This document shows, in pieces, positions 24,291 to 36,057 of a stretch of 64,000 bases of DNA (the first letter of the stretch is position 1; the number at the start of each line of letters is the position of its first letter). Where the stretch lies: the NCBI GenBank assembly GCA_029255685.2, contig CM055311.2:21571703-21635702 (forward strand), read 5' to 3'. The notes below the pieces were generated by a model. It worked only from the letters and a program-made list of their open reading frames with translations, was not told the origin of the DNA and searched no databases. The translations under genes and the position numbers were made by a program. Origin of the DNA: Silene conica (lineage: Eukaryota; Streptophyta; Magnoliopsida; Caryophyllales; Caryophyllaceae).

Positions 24291-25332
24291 AAAAGAAAAC
24301 CATGAACAAAATAGAAAACCCGACAGCCCCCTTCATCACGAGTTCAGCCGCCCCCTTTACCACCCAATCACCACCTCGAACGCCAGCAAGCCAGCCCCCA
24401 CGACACAACCTACAGCGCACTACCTCCCTGGCACCACCAGGGCTCTCGACGACCGCCGGCGAGTCAGACCTTAGCCCTCCAACCCAGGTCTGACTCCCGC
24501 CTGAACCCCTGACAACCAAAACTACTACCCCTATCGACTCCAACAGCCACCATCGACAACCCCTGAAAACGCCACCCTGACACTCCCTGACACGTGTATG
24601 AGACACCACGGTGGTACCACCGCATCGACCTCCCCCGAGTCAACGGTGGTACCACCCCCATCCTTGTTCCCTGAACACAAAACTCAACCAACACCAGAAC
24701 ACCCTACGACCCGTGGTGACAACCACCCCTTCTATTCCGACACCGACACCCTACACCCACCATGACCACCACCCTGACGTCCCTTCACCACCCCACAACA
24801 CATATCAACACTACCCAGACCATCACCACCACCTACGACCCTTCCACATACTCGACTAAAACACATAAACACAAACATGAAAACTAAAGTCAGACGCTAA
24901 GTGTGCTTACCTGACTTCAGATCCGAATTCTGGGAAAACGTGACGGTGGTTAAGGCCGTGAGCACACTCTTCCTCTAGTATGTGGTGGCGGCAGTGAACT
25001 TAGGGTAACAACCGTGTATAGGCTAGGTCAGAGAGTAGGTCTTTGTTTATCTCAAATAGGCGGCATGGTGAGGGTAACCGAGGTATAAGGTCTTATGAGT
25101 GATGTAGGGTTTCGTTAGGGTTTGTTTCATGGTGTGTGGGCTGAGTGTCTTGCACAAATAACGAGGCCCAAGACTCGTCACAACAAGTCCCGTGTTCGAG
25201 CCCCAACTAACGCATACGACACAACTAACCATATAACATATATACTTATTAAATAATTACTCATTGTAAAGAAATTATCTTATCGACACAAAACAAGGTC
25301 CACATCGTAACTAAAATATACCGGGTATTACA
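23173..25332 (-). repeat. Tekay 3' LTR (left copy)
   Basis: It starts TGTAACACCCCCATTT and ends CGGGTATTACA. It contains a CAGACCCTTT-ATCTCCGCGCCACA minisatellite (23580-23700), an AAT microsatellite (24216-24289), and two copies of the palindrome GGTGGTACCACC at 24610 and 24645. Reading frames in it are artefacts. Confidence 0.93.
24216..24289. repeat. AAT microsatellite in the Tekay LTR
   Basis: About 24 uninterrupted AAT triplets. The other LTR has one triplet fewer (31651-31721). On the opposite strand the array reads as poly-isoleucine in a false ORF. Confidence 0.95.
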
Positions 25333-25510
25333 GTCTTCCCTCCTTAAATTGAACTTCGTCCCGAAGTTCATCCTCCCTTGGGTAACCAAACTACCAACTC
25401 AAACAAGCTCGAAACACAAATAACACAATATAAACTGTATAAACTTAATTAAATTGCATAATGTCACATTCCACCCCCCTTAAAGAAAAGTTACGTCCGC
25501 GTAACTTACC

Positions 25511-28500
25511 TCAATCAAACAAATGTGGGTAACGTTCCCGCATAGATGCCTCGGGCTCCCACGTAGCCTCCTCCTGATTATGATTTGACCACAAGACTTT
25601 CACCAAGGATGTTTCCCCATTGCGAGTCTTCCGAATCTTCCTGTCCAAAATCTCTTTCGGAGTCTCAATGTATGCTAACTGCTCATCGACCTCAATTACC
25701 TCATGCTGAAGCACATGTGATGGATCACTCACGTATTTCCTCAACTGAGACACATGAAACACATTATGGACCTTGGATAGGGTTGGAGGCAAAGCTAAGC
25801 GATACGCCACCTCTCCAACTCTGTCCAAGATCTCAAATGGTCCGATAAATTTCTGACTCAGTTTGCCACGCTTGCCAAATCTCATCACACCCTTCATCGG
25901 AGAGACTTTCAATAGTACCTTCTCTCCGACCTCAAACGAAATATCGCTCCTTTTCAGATCGGCATAACTCTTCTGTCGATCCTGAGCGGCCCTCATCCTC
26001 TGACGAATAATCTGAACCTGCTCCACCATCTCCTGAATCATATCTGGCCCCAATGTCACAACATCAGCTCGATCATCCCAACATACAGGGCTCCGACACT
26101 TCCTCCCATATAGAGCCTCGAAAGGGGCCATGCCAATGCTTGCATGATAACTGTTATTATAAGAAAACTCAATCAACCCCAGTCGATCCTCCCAAGATCC
26201 TCCGAACTCAAGTACACAAGCTCTCAACATATCCTCAAGAGTCTGAATCGTCCGCTCAGTCTGACCATCAGTAGCCGGATGAAAAGCTGTACTCATCTTC
26301 AATTGGGTACCCAAAGCAGTCTGCAACTCCTGCCAAAACCTGGATATAAACCTCGAATCCCGATCTGAAACAATATCCTTGGGTACACCATGCAGTTTGA
26401 CCACATTCTGAACATACGACTTAGCCAACTCAGCTTTACTCCAGGTATCTTTCATCGGAATAAAGTGAGCTGACTTAGTTAAACGATCCACGATCACCCA
26501 AATCATGTTGTTGCCCCTCTGAGTTCGAGGCAACCCCACAATAAAGTCCATCGAAATATTCTCCCACTTCCACTCTGGCACATCCAACGGTTGAACTTTC
26601 CCTTGAGGTCTCTTATGCTCCCCTTTCACTCGCTGACACGTCAAACACCTCGAGACAAACTCTGCGACCTCCTTCTTCATATTCGGCCACCAAAACGTCT
26701 TCTTAAGGTCCTTATACAGCTTATCACCCCCTGGGTGAACAGAATAAGGAGTAGCATGAGCTTCAGTCAGGATCTTCTTCTTTAGCTCTTCAACATTCGG
26801 TACACACCATCTCCCACTGAACCTCAAACTACCGTCGGTATGAATACTGAACTTGGATGCCCCATCACCATTCCCATTTTCCACCATCAAACGCCACTTC
26901 TGGATTCTCTCATCGCTCTTCTGTAACTCCCGAATCTCCCCATACAACTCAGGCTCCACGGTCAAATCACCAAGAGTGTCCCCTTTCCGGATCAGGAATA
27001 TTCCCATCTCTCTTAGTTCACCATACAACCTCCCTCTCGATCTGGCACAATCCAAAGCATGTATTGACTTCCTACTTAGAGCGTCAGCTACCACATTTGC
27101 CTTGCCTTCGTGGTAGACAATCTGCATATCATAATCTCCGATCAACTCAATCCACCTCCTCTGCCTCATGTTCAACTCCTTCTGGGTGTAGATATATTTC
27201 AGGCTCTTATGATCCGAAAACACCTTAAAAGTGGCTCCATAAAGGTAATGACGCCACAATTTTAGTGCAAAGACCACAGCGCCCAATTCCAAATCATGAG
27301 TCGGATAATTCTCTTCATAGGTCTTCAACTGACGAGATGCATATGCGATCACTCTCCCATTCTGCATTAGCACACAACCCAACCCATGTTTGGATGCGTC
27401 GGTGTAAACTTCGAAATTATCACTTCCAACTGGCAAGGCCAGGATAGGAGCTGTTGTCAGGCGTTCCTTAAGAGTCAGGAATGCCTGCTCACAACCCTCA
27501 TCCCAGACAAAACGGTTCTCCTTCCTCATTAACGACGTCAACGGCTTTGCTATCTTCGAAAAGTCTTTGACGAACCTCCGGTAATAACCTGCTAACCCCA
27601 GAAAACTTCGGATCTCACTCACATTCTTCGGACTTTGCCACTTAGTCACAGCTTCAATTTTACTAGGGTCAACAGATACCCCCTCTTTGGAGATGACATG
27701 CCCCAGAAACGCCACTTTCTCCAACCAGAACTCGCATTTACTTAACTTGGCATTGAGCTTGTGCTCCTCCAAAGTCTGAAGTACCTTCCTCAAATGATCC
27801 TCGTGCTCCACTGCATTCTTAGAATATACCAGGATATCATCGATGAATACTACCACGAACTTATCCAGATACGGGCTGAAGACTCGATTCATCAAGTCCA
27901 TGAACACAGCTGGAGCATTAGTCAATCCAAAGGGCATAACCACAAATTCATAGTGGCCATACCTCGTTCGGAAAGCGGTCTTCGGAATGTCTTCATCCTT
28001 TATTCTCAACTGATGATACCCGGATCTCAAGTCAATCTTGGAGAAAACCCCAGCTCCACTCAACTGGTCGAACAAGTCGTCAATTCTCGGCAAAGGATAT
28101 CGGTTCTTGATGGTCACATTATTCAGCTCTCGGTAATCAACACACAACCTCAAACTCCCATCTTTCTTTTTCACAAATAAGACAGGAGCTCCCCAGGGCG
28201 ACACACTGGGTCGGATGAACCCTTTCTCGGCTAGTTCATCCAATTGCTTCTTCAACTCCTCCATCTCTTTCGGTCCCATACGGTACGGTGATTTAGAGAT
28301 CGGTCCCGCTCCTGGTTTTAGGTCAATGGAAAACTCCACTTCCCTCCTTGGCGGTAACCCTGGCACGTCGTCTCGAAACACTCCCTCAAACTCTCGTACC
28401 ACAGGTATCTCACTAGTCTCGGGGGTCTCAGCCTCACAGTCCCACATTTGACACAAGATCAGGCTTTCTCCTTTCCTCAAGCTAGATTTCAAGGTGTTGA

Positions 28501-30112
28501 CAGAAATGAATTTGATTTTTGGTTTGACTCGGTATCCCTTGTAAGACACCCTCACTCCCTTGGGTCCCTTCAAGGAAATTTTCTTTTGATGACAGTCGAT
28601 AAACGCCCTATACTTCCCCAGCCAATCCATCCCTAGGATCACCTCAAAACCTCCCAGCGGAAATTCTATGAGATCACAATAGAACATCGCTTCCCCGATT
28701 TTGATGGGTACACTTCCATAGACTCTACTACAAGCTATTGACTCTCCTGAAGGTATGGTCACTGAGTCTGCGACCCAGTCGAACCTCTCAAGCCCCAAAA
28801 CTCTAACATGGTCTCTAGACACAAAAGAATGGGTGGCACCGGAATCGAAAAGCACGAAAGTAGGTTTAGAGTTCACAAGAAAAGTACCCGTAACCACATG
28901 AGCGTCCTCTTGAGCGGCCTGCTTTCCCATGGCAAAGAGTTTGCCACTGGACTTGACCCCACTCTGGTTGGCAGAAGATGTCCCAGCCTGCTGATTTCCT
29001 GCCGTCCCCGTCTTGTTGCTGTTCCCACCTCCATTGTACTGATTCTGATACGAACGATTCTGATTGTTGTTGTTGTAGTTCCTCTGGTAGTTGCTGCTGC
29101 CTCCAGACTTCGCACCCCCACCATAGTTTGTCATGGGTGTGCGATAGCCACTGCTGCCATAGGACTGCGTGCGAGATCCCTGATATCCGGATGTAGGTGT
29201 GCGATAACCCCCGGACTGATTCCCTCCAGAAGAACGACATACTGCCTGTTTGTGCCCAATCTTCCCGCAGCCAAAACAGACCACTCCCACTGAGCCACTG
29301 CCTGAACCCCCACTCCTGAAGTTGCCCCCACTCTGATTCCTTCCACCCCCAGAGGCACTACTCCCGAAATACCCACTGAACTTGTTATTACTTTGCTTTT
29401 TCGATCCTGAACCCTCAGCTACTGGTTCAGCCTTCCTCTTTTCTGACCTGGTCTTCTTGTCTGCCTTAATCATATCTGAAAGCCTCTCCGCCGCCCCAGC
29501 CCTTAAGTAGATGTCACGGACTGTGGTGGGCGGAGCTGCAATCAATCTCTTCATAACCGCGATTGATAGTCCCCTCTCAAATTTCATGGCCAGCATAGCA
29601 TCGTCGAATCCCATATCTCCCACGTAGTGTACCAGCTGAATGAATTTCCTGTAGTAAACCTCTACAGTCATGTCCTCCGTCATCCGGAACGAGTCGAACT
29701 CCTCCCTCAGCTTGCTCTTTTGGAACTCCGGTAAGAATGCCTCGTTCAGAACTCCCTTGAATGCATCCCACGGAACGAACGCGGATCCACCCTCTGTAGC
29801 TGCTTCCCGGAGCTCTCCCTTATTTGAGGTCCACCAGTCTCCAGCCATACCCCTCAGGTAGTGGGCAGCCTGATCTACCCTCAATTCTTCCGGGCAGTCC
29901 ACCAACTCAAACAGGTTTCCGAATTCCCGGCACCATGCTCCCAACAGATGAGGTTCCCCCTCCCCAGTGAATTGGGTAGGGTGATGTCTTGCTATGATTG
30001 TGCTCATTTTCGCTGAGTCCATACGTTTGGCCTTTAGGGCCTCATTTTCGGCTATCAAACGATCCACCTCTTCTTGGGTGATGTTAACTGCATTCTCTCT
30101 TCGCGGAGGCAT
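25511..30112 (-). CDS. Tekay gag-pol polyprotein with chromodomain, intact
   Basis: It starts at ATG 30112 ([19 protein letters not shown]) and ends LFD at 25511, 1533 residues. The frame is open 25 codons further upstream, but MPPRR is the start usual for the family. In order: gag capsid ([17 protein letters not shown]), a zinc knuckle ([14 protein letters not shown]), protease ([12 protein letters not shown]), RT ([18 protein letters not shown]), RNase H ([15 protein letters not shown]), integrase with an H2C2 finger ([19 protein letters not shown]) and DD35E motifs ([16 protein letters not shown]), [24 protein letters not shown], and a C-terminal chromodomain-like end ([22 protein letters not shown]). 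Chromodomains steer integration into heterochromatin. No lesion is visible. Confidence 0.95.
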   Translation of the reverse strand: MPPRRENAVNITQEEVDRLIAENEALKAKRMDSAKMSTIIARHHPTQFTGEGEPHLLGAWCREFGNLFELVDCPEELRVDQAAHYLRGMAGDWWTSNKGELREAATEGGSAFVPWDAFKGVLNEAFLPEFQKSKLREEFDSFRMTEDMTVEVYYRKFIQLVHYVGDMGFDDAMLAMKFERGLSIAVMKRLIAAPPTTVRDIYLRAGAAERLSDMIKADKKTRSEKRKAEPVAEGSGSKKQSNNKFSGYFGSSASGGGRNQSGGNFRSGGSGSGSVGVVCFGCGKIGHKQAVCRSSGGNQSGGYRTPTSGYQGSRTQSYGSSGYRTPMTNYGGGAKSGGSSNYQRNYNNNNQNRSYQNQYNGGGNSNKTGTAGNQQAGTSSANQSGVKSSGKLFAMGKQAAQEDAHVVTGTFLVNSKPTFVLFDSGATHSFVSRDHVRVLGLERFDWVADSVTIPSGESIACSRVYGSVPIKIGEAMFYCDLIEFPLGGFEVILGMDWLGKYRAFIDCHQKKISLKGPKGVRVSYKGYRVKPKIKFISVNTLKSSLRKGESLILCQMWDCEAETPETSEIPVVREFEGVFRDDVPGLPPRREVEFSIDLKPGAGPISKSPYRMGPKEMEELKKQLDELAEKGFIRPSVSPWGAPVLFVKKKDGSLRLCVDYRELNNVTIKNRYPLPRIDDLFDQLSGAGVFSKIDLRSGYHQLRIKDEDIPKTAFRTRYGHYEFVVMPFGLTNAPAVFMDLMNRVFSPYLDKFVVVFIDDILVYSKNAVEHEDHLRKVLQTLEEHKLNAKLSKCEFWLEKVAFLGHVISKEGVSVDPSKIEAVTKWQSPKNVSEIRSFLGLAGYYRRFVKDFSKIAKPLTSLMRKENRFVWDEGCEQAFLTLKERLTTAPILALPVGSDNFEVYTDASKHGLGCVLMQNGRVIAYASRQLKTYEENYPTHDLELGAVVFALKLWRHYLYGATFKVFSDHKSLKYIYTQKELNMRQRRWIELIGDYDMQIVYHEGKANVVADALSRKSIHALDCARSRGRLYGELREMGIFLIRKGDTLGDLTVEPELYGEIRELQKSDERIQKWRLMVENGNGDGASKFSIHTDGSLRFSGRWCVPNVEELKKKILTEAHATPYSVHPGGDKLYKDLKKTFWWPNMKKEVAEFVSRCLTCQRVKGEHKRPQGKVQPLDVPEWKWENISMDFIVGLPRTQRGNNMIWVIVDRLTKSAHFIPMKDTWSKAELAKSYVQNVVKLHGVPKDIVSDRDSRFISRFWQELQTALGTQLKMSTAFHPATDGQTERTIQTLEDMLRACVLEFGGSWEDRLGLIEFSYNNSYHASIGMAPFEALYGRKCRSPVCWDDRADVVTLGPDMIQEMVEQVQIIRQRMRAAQDRQKSYADLKRSDISFEVGEKVLLKVSPMKGVMRFGKRGKLSQKFIGPFEILDRVGEVAYRLALPPTLSKVHNVFHVSQLRKYVSDPSHVLQHEVIEVDEQLAYIETPKEILDRKIRKTRNGETSLVKVLWSNHNQEEATWEPEASMRERYPHLFD

Positions 30113-30646
30113 ACTATAAAACAAGAAAAGAATGAGTCCCGACGTACATGGGTACCCATTGGGTTTAGGGCTAAGCTCTCTAAGCATTCAAAATTATAAT
30201 CACTTATCATATAGACTAGTTTTTCTTATATAACATGGCTCAGGGTTCACATAACCGCATATCGCTAGACAGGATGAAAGAAAATTACTAGCATGTTTCA
30301 TATCATTTAACATACCACATCGAAATATACTTTTTATCCGAACAAATAAAGGTTCATTCATGCTCATGCCCCTTCCGGCTTTTCCAACGTTTCTTATGCT
30401 CAGAATTCTCATAATATACTTTTCACAGTATGCTATCACTTTCACCACCTCTTATTCTACCCTTTTCTCTCGTATATGCACTCTGGGTTCCCGGGTAAGA
30501 CTGATAGGGCCTATGGTTCGGTGTGAGGGGGCCCCAGACTCATACTTCCCCTTTAGTGTGCTCCTAACAGTCCTATCCCGGGGTTCATTTTATTTAGACT
30601 CTCCTATATTCATTAGGTTCATTAGGTTAGGCCTGAGGATCGTTCT

Positions 30647-30657
30647 CTCTGATACCA
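30647..30657 (-). other. Tekay primer-binding site (initiator Met tRNA type)
   Basis: On the minus strand TGGTATCAGAG follows the LTR end by a few bases. This fixes the right LTR as the 5' LTR. Confidence 0.88.
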
Positions 30658-30660
30658 CTT

Positions 30661-31650
30661 TGTAACACCCCCATTTATTTAAGGGCCTGAACTAGGACTC
30701 CTCAGATAAATGATGGTGTTACCATCTCGGTTTCCCAAGGCAGTAGTTACAAAGGAAGATAAACAGTACTTTATGTTGTTTAATTTAAACTCAAAACATG
30801 TTCTTACAAAACCAAAAGAAACTGTTCCGACAAAAGTAAAAGTACAACTCATGAACTTCTATCAAGTGGTCTAAACTCTAACAGGTCCGGGTCCATGCTT
30901 CTCCCTTCCCAGATGCTCCCATTGTCTTATACCTGTCAGTCTGCTCCCCAATAATTGGTTCATCACAGGTGATCACGAATACACAGGGTCAACCACGAGG
31001 TTGAGTAGGTAAACCATAAATAGAAAACATTACTATAAATAGAAAGCTGAATATCTCCACTCCGAATCACAGACCCTTTTCTCCGCACCAAACACAGACC
31101 CTTTTTATCTCCGCGCCACACAGACCCTTTTTCATCTCCTCATTCATAACGTATCACAGAATATATATAAACAAATATCATAATATACCAACCAAATGTT
31201 AGTATAAAACATTCATGGAAATCATCAATAACAACTGAGTATTCATTATGACATGTATCGTATTTCCCCCTACCTGTAGTTGCAGAAGCAAATGGTAAAA
31301 TGCACAACCGTTCTCAGAAATGCTCCACACGAAAACTTCCACCTAGATAAGTATTACTTTAATTAATATTTCTCTAATTCACGTATACATAAACACATTC
31401 TATTAATAGACACTTCCTATACTTAGAAAGTTTCCCCAACAACCGAGTTACCCAAAATAGTAACTTTCTAAATATAGTAGCTACTAAAAATAGTAACTCC
31501 GACAAGTAAATAAACACTTGGTTTAAAATTCAAAAACCAAATCTTTACCATAAATAAAACACTACCCCATAAATATCAATTAGATTGCCATAAATAAAAT
31601 ATTTCCTCATAAAGACTAAAATATTAAAACCAACAATAGAATAATAAAAC

Positions 31651-31722
<72 letters not shown>

Positions 31723-32764
31723 AAAAGAAAACCATGAACAAAATAGAAAACCCGACAGCCCCCTTCATCACGAGTTCAGCCGCCCCCTTTACCACCCAAT
31801 CACCACCTCGAACGCCAGCAAGCCAGCCCCCACGACACAACCTACAGCGCACTACCTCCCTGGCACCACCAGGGCTCTCGACGACCGCCGGCGAGTCAGA
31901 CCTTAGCCCTCCAACCCAGGTCTGACTCCCGCCTGAACCCCTGACAACCAAAACTACTACCCCTATCGACTCCAACAGCCACCATCGACAACCCCTGAAA
32001 ACGCCACCCTGACACTCCCTGACACGTGTATGAGACACCACGGTGGTACCACCGCATCGACCTCCCCCGAGTCAACGGTGGTACCACCCCCATCCTTGTT
32101 CCCTGAACACAAAACTCAACCAACACCAGAACACCCTACGACCCGTGGTGACAACCACCCCTTCTATTCCGACACCGACACCCTACACCCACCATGACCA
32201 CCACCCTGACGTCCCTTCACCACCCCACAACACATATCAACACTACCCAGACCATCACCACCACCTACGACCCTTCCACATACTCGACTAAAACACATAA
32301 ACACAAACATGAAAACTAAAGTCAGACGCTAAGTGTGCTTACCTGACTTCAGATCCGAATTCTGGGAAAACGTGACGGTGGTTAAGGCCGTGAGCACACT
32401 CTTCCTCTAGTATGTGGTGGCGGCAGTGAACTTAGGGTAACAACCGTGTATAGGCTAGGTCAGAGAGTAGGTCTTTGTTTATCTCAAATAGGCGGCATGG
32501 TGAGGGTAACCGAGGTATAAGGTCTTATGAGTGATGTAGGGTTTCGTTAGGGTTTGTTTCATGGTGTGTGGGCTGAGTGTCTTGCACAAATAACGAGGCC
32601 CAAGACTCGTCACAACAAGTCCCGTGTTCGAGCCCCAACTAACGCATACGACACAACTAACCATATAACATATATACTTATTAAATAATTACTCATTGTA
32701 AAGAAATTATCTTATCGACACAAAACAAGGTCCACATCGTAACTAAAATATACCGGGTATTACA
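30661..32764 (-). repeat. Tekay 5' LTR (right copy)
   Basis: 2104 bp. It matches the left LTR except for one minisatellite unit, one AAT triplet and at least one substitution (CATAACGTATC here, CATAACATATC in the left copy). It also has GGTGGTACCACC at 32042 and 32077. Confidence 0.93.
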
Positions 32765-32838
32765 GAGGGTCTGAGGAGGATGGCGATGAGGGAGATGGTG
32801 AGGAGAACGCTGAGCCATTCTACGACTCAGCGGGATAG

Positions 32839-33903
32839 GGACATGCTTAACCTTACCCTCTTTGGGGTTCGGTTTGGGGAGGCCCCTATTGATTGGTTCG
32901 GTTTGGGGAGGTCCACATTTACTTTGTAAGTGTTTTCCCTCCTTAGATTTCCAATTTTCCCCTTTAGATTTCCAGTTTTCCCCTTCTTCCTCCATAGACT
33001 CTGTTTGTAGTTTTTAGTTTTTTTTTTTCCTTTTCTTTTCTTTGTTTGCTTCTTTTCCGCCTACCCCCATCCCTTTGTTGTGGTTGTATGCTGATGAGCA
33101 CAATGAGGGCATTGTGCGTTTTGGTTTGGGGAGGGTGTTTGCTTACTCCTCTGTGAGTATGCAATTGTTTTTGTGTCTTTTGTTTTTCATTCCTTTAGGT
33201 GTTTTTCTTGTTTCCATCCTCTCTTGCCGCGTGTGCATACCTGTCGCGCGTTCTTCTCTGTCTTAAGTCTTTAGGTCGAGTCGGAACGGATTGATACAAT
33301 TCATGCCTCACATGACATTTATTGCTTTGCCTTGCATTTTTTCAAAAATTTTCAAGCTAGTCTTTTGCATTATCTACAAGTTTTTGTTGATTTCATGCTA
33401 AATTATTAGACTTGACTCTCTTTTTGGCAAGCTACTACATATTCTAAGGATTAGAGCTTAATAAATCGGTGACATCCATGACCGATTTCATGTAGGTTGT
33501 GAGTAGTTTCTCCTCTTGAGGCATGTTACATCAATATGCATAAACATGAATTTTGTCTTCTTAATACCTGTATGCATTCGGTTTTGTGGTTTGATTGACA
33601 CATGTGGTAGAGGTTCCCCTTTCTCATTATTCCCATTATCCTCACATAGCCAAATTGAACTCTTTTACCCATTAGCTACATTCTAAAAATTGCTTACCCT
33701 AGCCGAGCTAGTAATTTAGTAATGGGACTGTTTTTCTTGCTATCCTTTGGTTTACGTTTCATCGGTGAATTTTGATTTTGGGAAATTGAAAAAAAAAAGA
33801 TACGGAAAAATGAAAAAAAAAAAAACAGAACAGCCTGTCTTCAAGGCTGGTCGGTCGACCAGTCCCCCTGGTCGGTCGACCAGGACCATTGGGTGGGTTC
33901 GTT

Positions 33904-33939
<36 letters not shown>

Positions 33940-34008
33940 GAAAAGAAAAGAAAAAAAAAAAAGGGAAGGAATAAAAGTTGGAGGAATTGTGAAGCATTGG
34001 CATGTATG

Positions 34009-34042
<34 letters not shown>

Positions 34043-34579
34043 AATAAGAAGTGATCTTATAGTATGGATGGACGGATGATAGCTTGGCTTAACCCCTCTT
34101 CCCATAACTTATTTTAACCCCTTCTTACCTTTTGCCTCACAATCCCAAAATTTGCCTCGGCATGTGTCATGGTTATTTAGTGTGGGAATGCATATGTACG
34201 GTTGTAGAGATTTTATTCATGTTAGATTGCAGGCATGTTCTTACGGGTCGTAGATAGGTGAGAGTCCTTACTTTTATTTATCTTCTTATCTTTCACATAT
34301 GTATTCGACCCTTTGCTTTCATGAGTGTCTCGAGCGTACCGCGAGAGTCCAATTAGAATGAGTCTTGCAAGGTCGAAATTTTAGCATGCTTTTCCAACAT
34401 GTCTAACTCGTTTTGCTCTTGACATTATGTTTGATTATAGTTGAAGGATGCATTAAATTGGTTAAGCATAGTGTTATGTTTAGTTATGAAGAGTATGAAG
34501 TCCGTTCCATTAGGAGTTTTTATTTTCTTTTGAGTCTTAGTGCTTGCTTGAGGACAAGCAAGGTTTGGTTTGGGGAGTT
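32839..34579 (+). other. Athila 3' untranslated region
   Basis: Non-coding, with long poly-A runs (33909-33936 and 34009-34038) and one palindrome pair in the reverse orientation (GGTCGGTCGACC at 33849 and 33870, again 21 bp apart). Two GGTTTGGGGAGG-like purine tracts near 32868-32910 resemble the true polypurine tract before 34580. I see no gene. Confidence 0.75.
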
Positions 34580-35884
34580 TGATACGTGCCTATTTTATGC
34601 ATTTCATTTACTCTTTTGGCACGTATTTTCATTCACTTTCGTGACTTTTTAGTTGCTTTTTCTCCCATATTGTCTACTTTGGTGTTTCTATGTTTTGTAC
34701 GCAGGAATACGCGGAAGTAAGCAAAACCAAGCTTTATTTGCCTTTAAGGGGCTGTTTTTGGAACAATAAATTCGGATGGAGCATTCAAATACAATCATCG
34801 GGCCAGATAAAACCTGAGGAATAGAGAAGCGGTCGACCGACCGAGACATCTGGTCGACCGACCGATGTCGAATAAGTAATCAAGCCCAACTTTCAAACGG
34901 AAGCCCAAATACGAAGAAAATAAATCCGTCTCAGCTGAACCGGTCGACCGACCGAAGAAACTGGTCGACCGACCAGACGCTGTTTTCAAGACTTCCGTTT
35001 TCTTTTCTGATTTCCGAATCTTGTAATATTTCTTATTTAAGGAGATCAAAACTCTTCTATTAAAAAAAGCAGTTTTTCAGCAAGTTTGTATCTAAGTAAT
35101 TTTCTTTCAAGTACTTTATGTTTGGAGACTCCATTGTGAGAATATTATCACAAAGCTTTCATCTTTGTTCTTGAGATTTCCTTTCAAGTTGTAAGTTTGT
35201 TTTAATTAACCTTTCCTTTAATTAAATATTGTTATTCATCTTGTTGTTACTTTCTTGTTTTATGTTTTCTCTTTTATTAACTTCTTTAATTATGTTCATC
35301 TCTTTAAGTTTCTTGATAATTGTTATTTCCATAATTAAAAGTATGCATAGCTAATTCTTGTGATTAGGAATTAGGGGAACCATGTAAAGACTTGACTTTG
35401 ATAGGTTTGATGATTAAATTACCAATCCCCCATTGTTGTTGGTAAACTAATCCTTGGGATTGAAAGATTATTAGGATTAGTTTGACAACAACTTTGGGAT
35501 TGCCTTTGAACGAAAGTTTAGTGCTTTTGTAGGAACCCTAAGACCGTAAGGATTGGGTAGAATATTGACCTAAAGGTTTATTCTTTGTTCCTTGGGATTG
35601 TGTTATTTGATTATTCTTACCCTTCATTGACTTGTTTCGACCATGGGGAACCAAAATTCCTAATCTCCCTTTTATCTTATCTTAATTTTCTTGTTAGTTC
35701 GCTATTTTAGTTGTTAGTTAAAATCCCAATTCAAACCTCCCTTTTTGGTTACTTGCAATAGACTTTAAATTTACAAACATAATTTACCCTGTCTCTCTGT
35801 GGTTCGACCCTTGACTTATCCTATCTGAGTTTAAGCTGAGGTTTTATAAATCTTATCTTTGGCACCCCTCAACGACGGGTGTCA
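34580..35884 (+). repeat. Athila 3' LTR
   Basis: 1305 bp, the same length as the 5' LTR. Palindrome pairs are at 34831/34852 and 34942/34963. It is followed by the target duplication GTAAT and the rest of copia RNase H. Confidence 0.95.
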
Positions 35885-36057
35885 GTAATAAATCTAGACA
35901 TGTACTCAGAAAATATCATGTAATCAGGGATTTTATTGATAGGAAGGAAATAGCGATTTGTAAGGTTGGGACAGATGATAATGTAGCTGATCCCTTAACC
36001 AAACCATTATCCCATGCCTTGTCCGTGGGTCTTAGGCGTATGCCAAACATGTATTAG

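Larger units (their letters stand above)
23173..32764 (-). mobile_element. Tekay-lineage chromovirus, near full length, TSD GAGGG
   Basis: LTRs lie at 23173-25332 (3' in element orientation, 2160 bp) and 30661-32764 (2104 bp), flanked by GAGGG at 23168-23172 and 32765-32769. In minus orientation the primer site TGGTATCAGAG lies next to the right LTR (about 30647-30657) and a polypurine tract (AAGGAGGGAAGAC) next to the left LTR. The single gag-pol ORF is open. The 56-bp LTR length difference comes from one extra minisatellite unit of about 53 bp and one AAT triplet in the left LTR. I noticed only one substitution elsewhere. It is the youngest clear insertion here and may be capable of movement. 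Confidence 0.95.
21811..32838 (+). pseudogene. Athila ORF2 (ATHILA ORF-1/env-like family), split by the nested Tekay element
   Basis: It starts MSSRDQGGKRAR at 21811, with a basic N-terminus, then the conserved body (FLHLSDHCAVVATRFLC, TLTQFAQILGLSSEGL, FVPQFPRHEDAV). This matches the ATHILA ORF-1 family (Pfam PF03078, from memory), the extra ORF carried after pol by Athila elements. Its function is unknown and it has been called env-like because of position. The Tekay LTR enters at 23173. Removing the insert and one GAGGG copy continues the same frame into an acidic tail (SEEDGDEGDGEENAEPFYD) with a stop at 32838. I see no other lesion, so the gene was open when the Tekay element landed. I see no clear signal peptide or transmembrane segment. 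Confidence 0.85.
13964..35884 (+). mobile_element. Athila-lineage Ty3/gypsy element, TSD GTAAT, with a nested Tekay element
   Basis: Two 1305-bp LTRs (13964-15268 and 34580-35884) are flanked by GTAAT at 13959-13963 and 35885-35889. Between them lie a primer site, gag-pol, a palindrome-rich spacer, a second Athila-type ORF, and a 3' untranslated region ending in the tract GGTTTGGGGAGTT. LTRs begin TGATACGTGCC and end GGGTGTCA. Equal LTR lengths and no mismatch in the parts I compared indicate a recent insertion. The element minus its nested Tekay copy is about 12.3 kb, a usual size for Athila. It is orientated like the host copia element. Confidence 0.93.
10621..36057 (+). pseudogene. Copia gag-pol pseudogene (10621-13963 and 35885-36057), interrupted by the Athila element
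   Basis: It starts at ATG 10621. Recognisable parts in order: short gag remnant with a degenerate zinc knuckle (CSVMGHWRRNC), protease (VLDTGCG), integrase (WHCRLGHIN, then CEACLLGK in a shifted frame, LRSDRGG, NGVAERRNRT), reverse transcriptase (MDVKTAFLNG, LYVDDILLIG) and RNase H (GYTDASFQTD, ADSTTEAEYIA). After the Athila insertion, RNase H ends with NVADPLTKPL and a stop at 36057. Lesions: frameshifts near 11600, 11665, 12265 and 13910, and stops at 12146 and 13351. The order protease-integrase-RT-RNase H is that of Ty1/copia. It cannot make a functional polyprotein. Confidence 0.9.

Noticed and set aside
24181..24609. ORF with long poly-isoleucine on the minus strand (also 31616-32041)
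   Set aside because: It is the AAT microsatellite of the Tekay LTR read in one frame; not a protein.
28808..29293. Several plus-strand ORFs opposite the Tekay gag-pol (25.5-30.1 kb)
   Set aside because: They are shadows of the intact minus-strand polyprotein, which has all family motifs.
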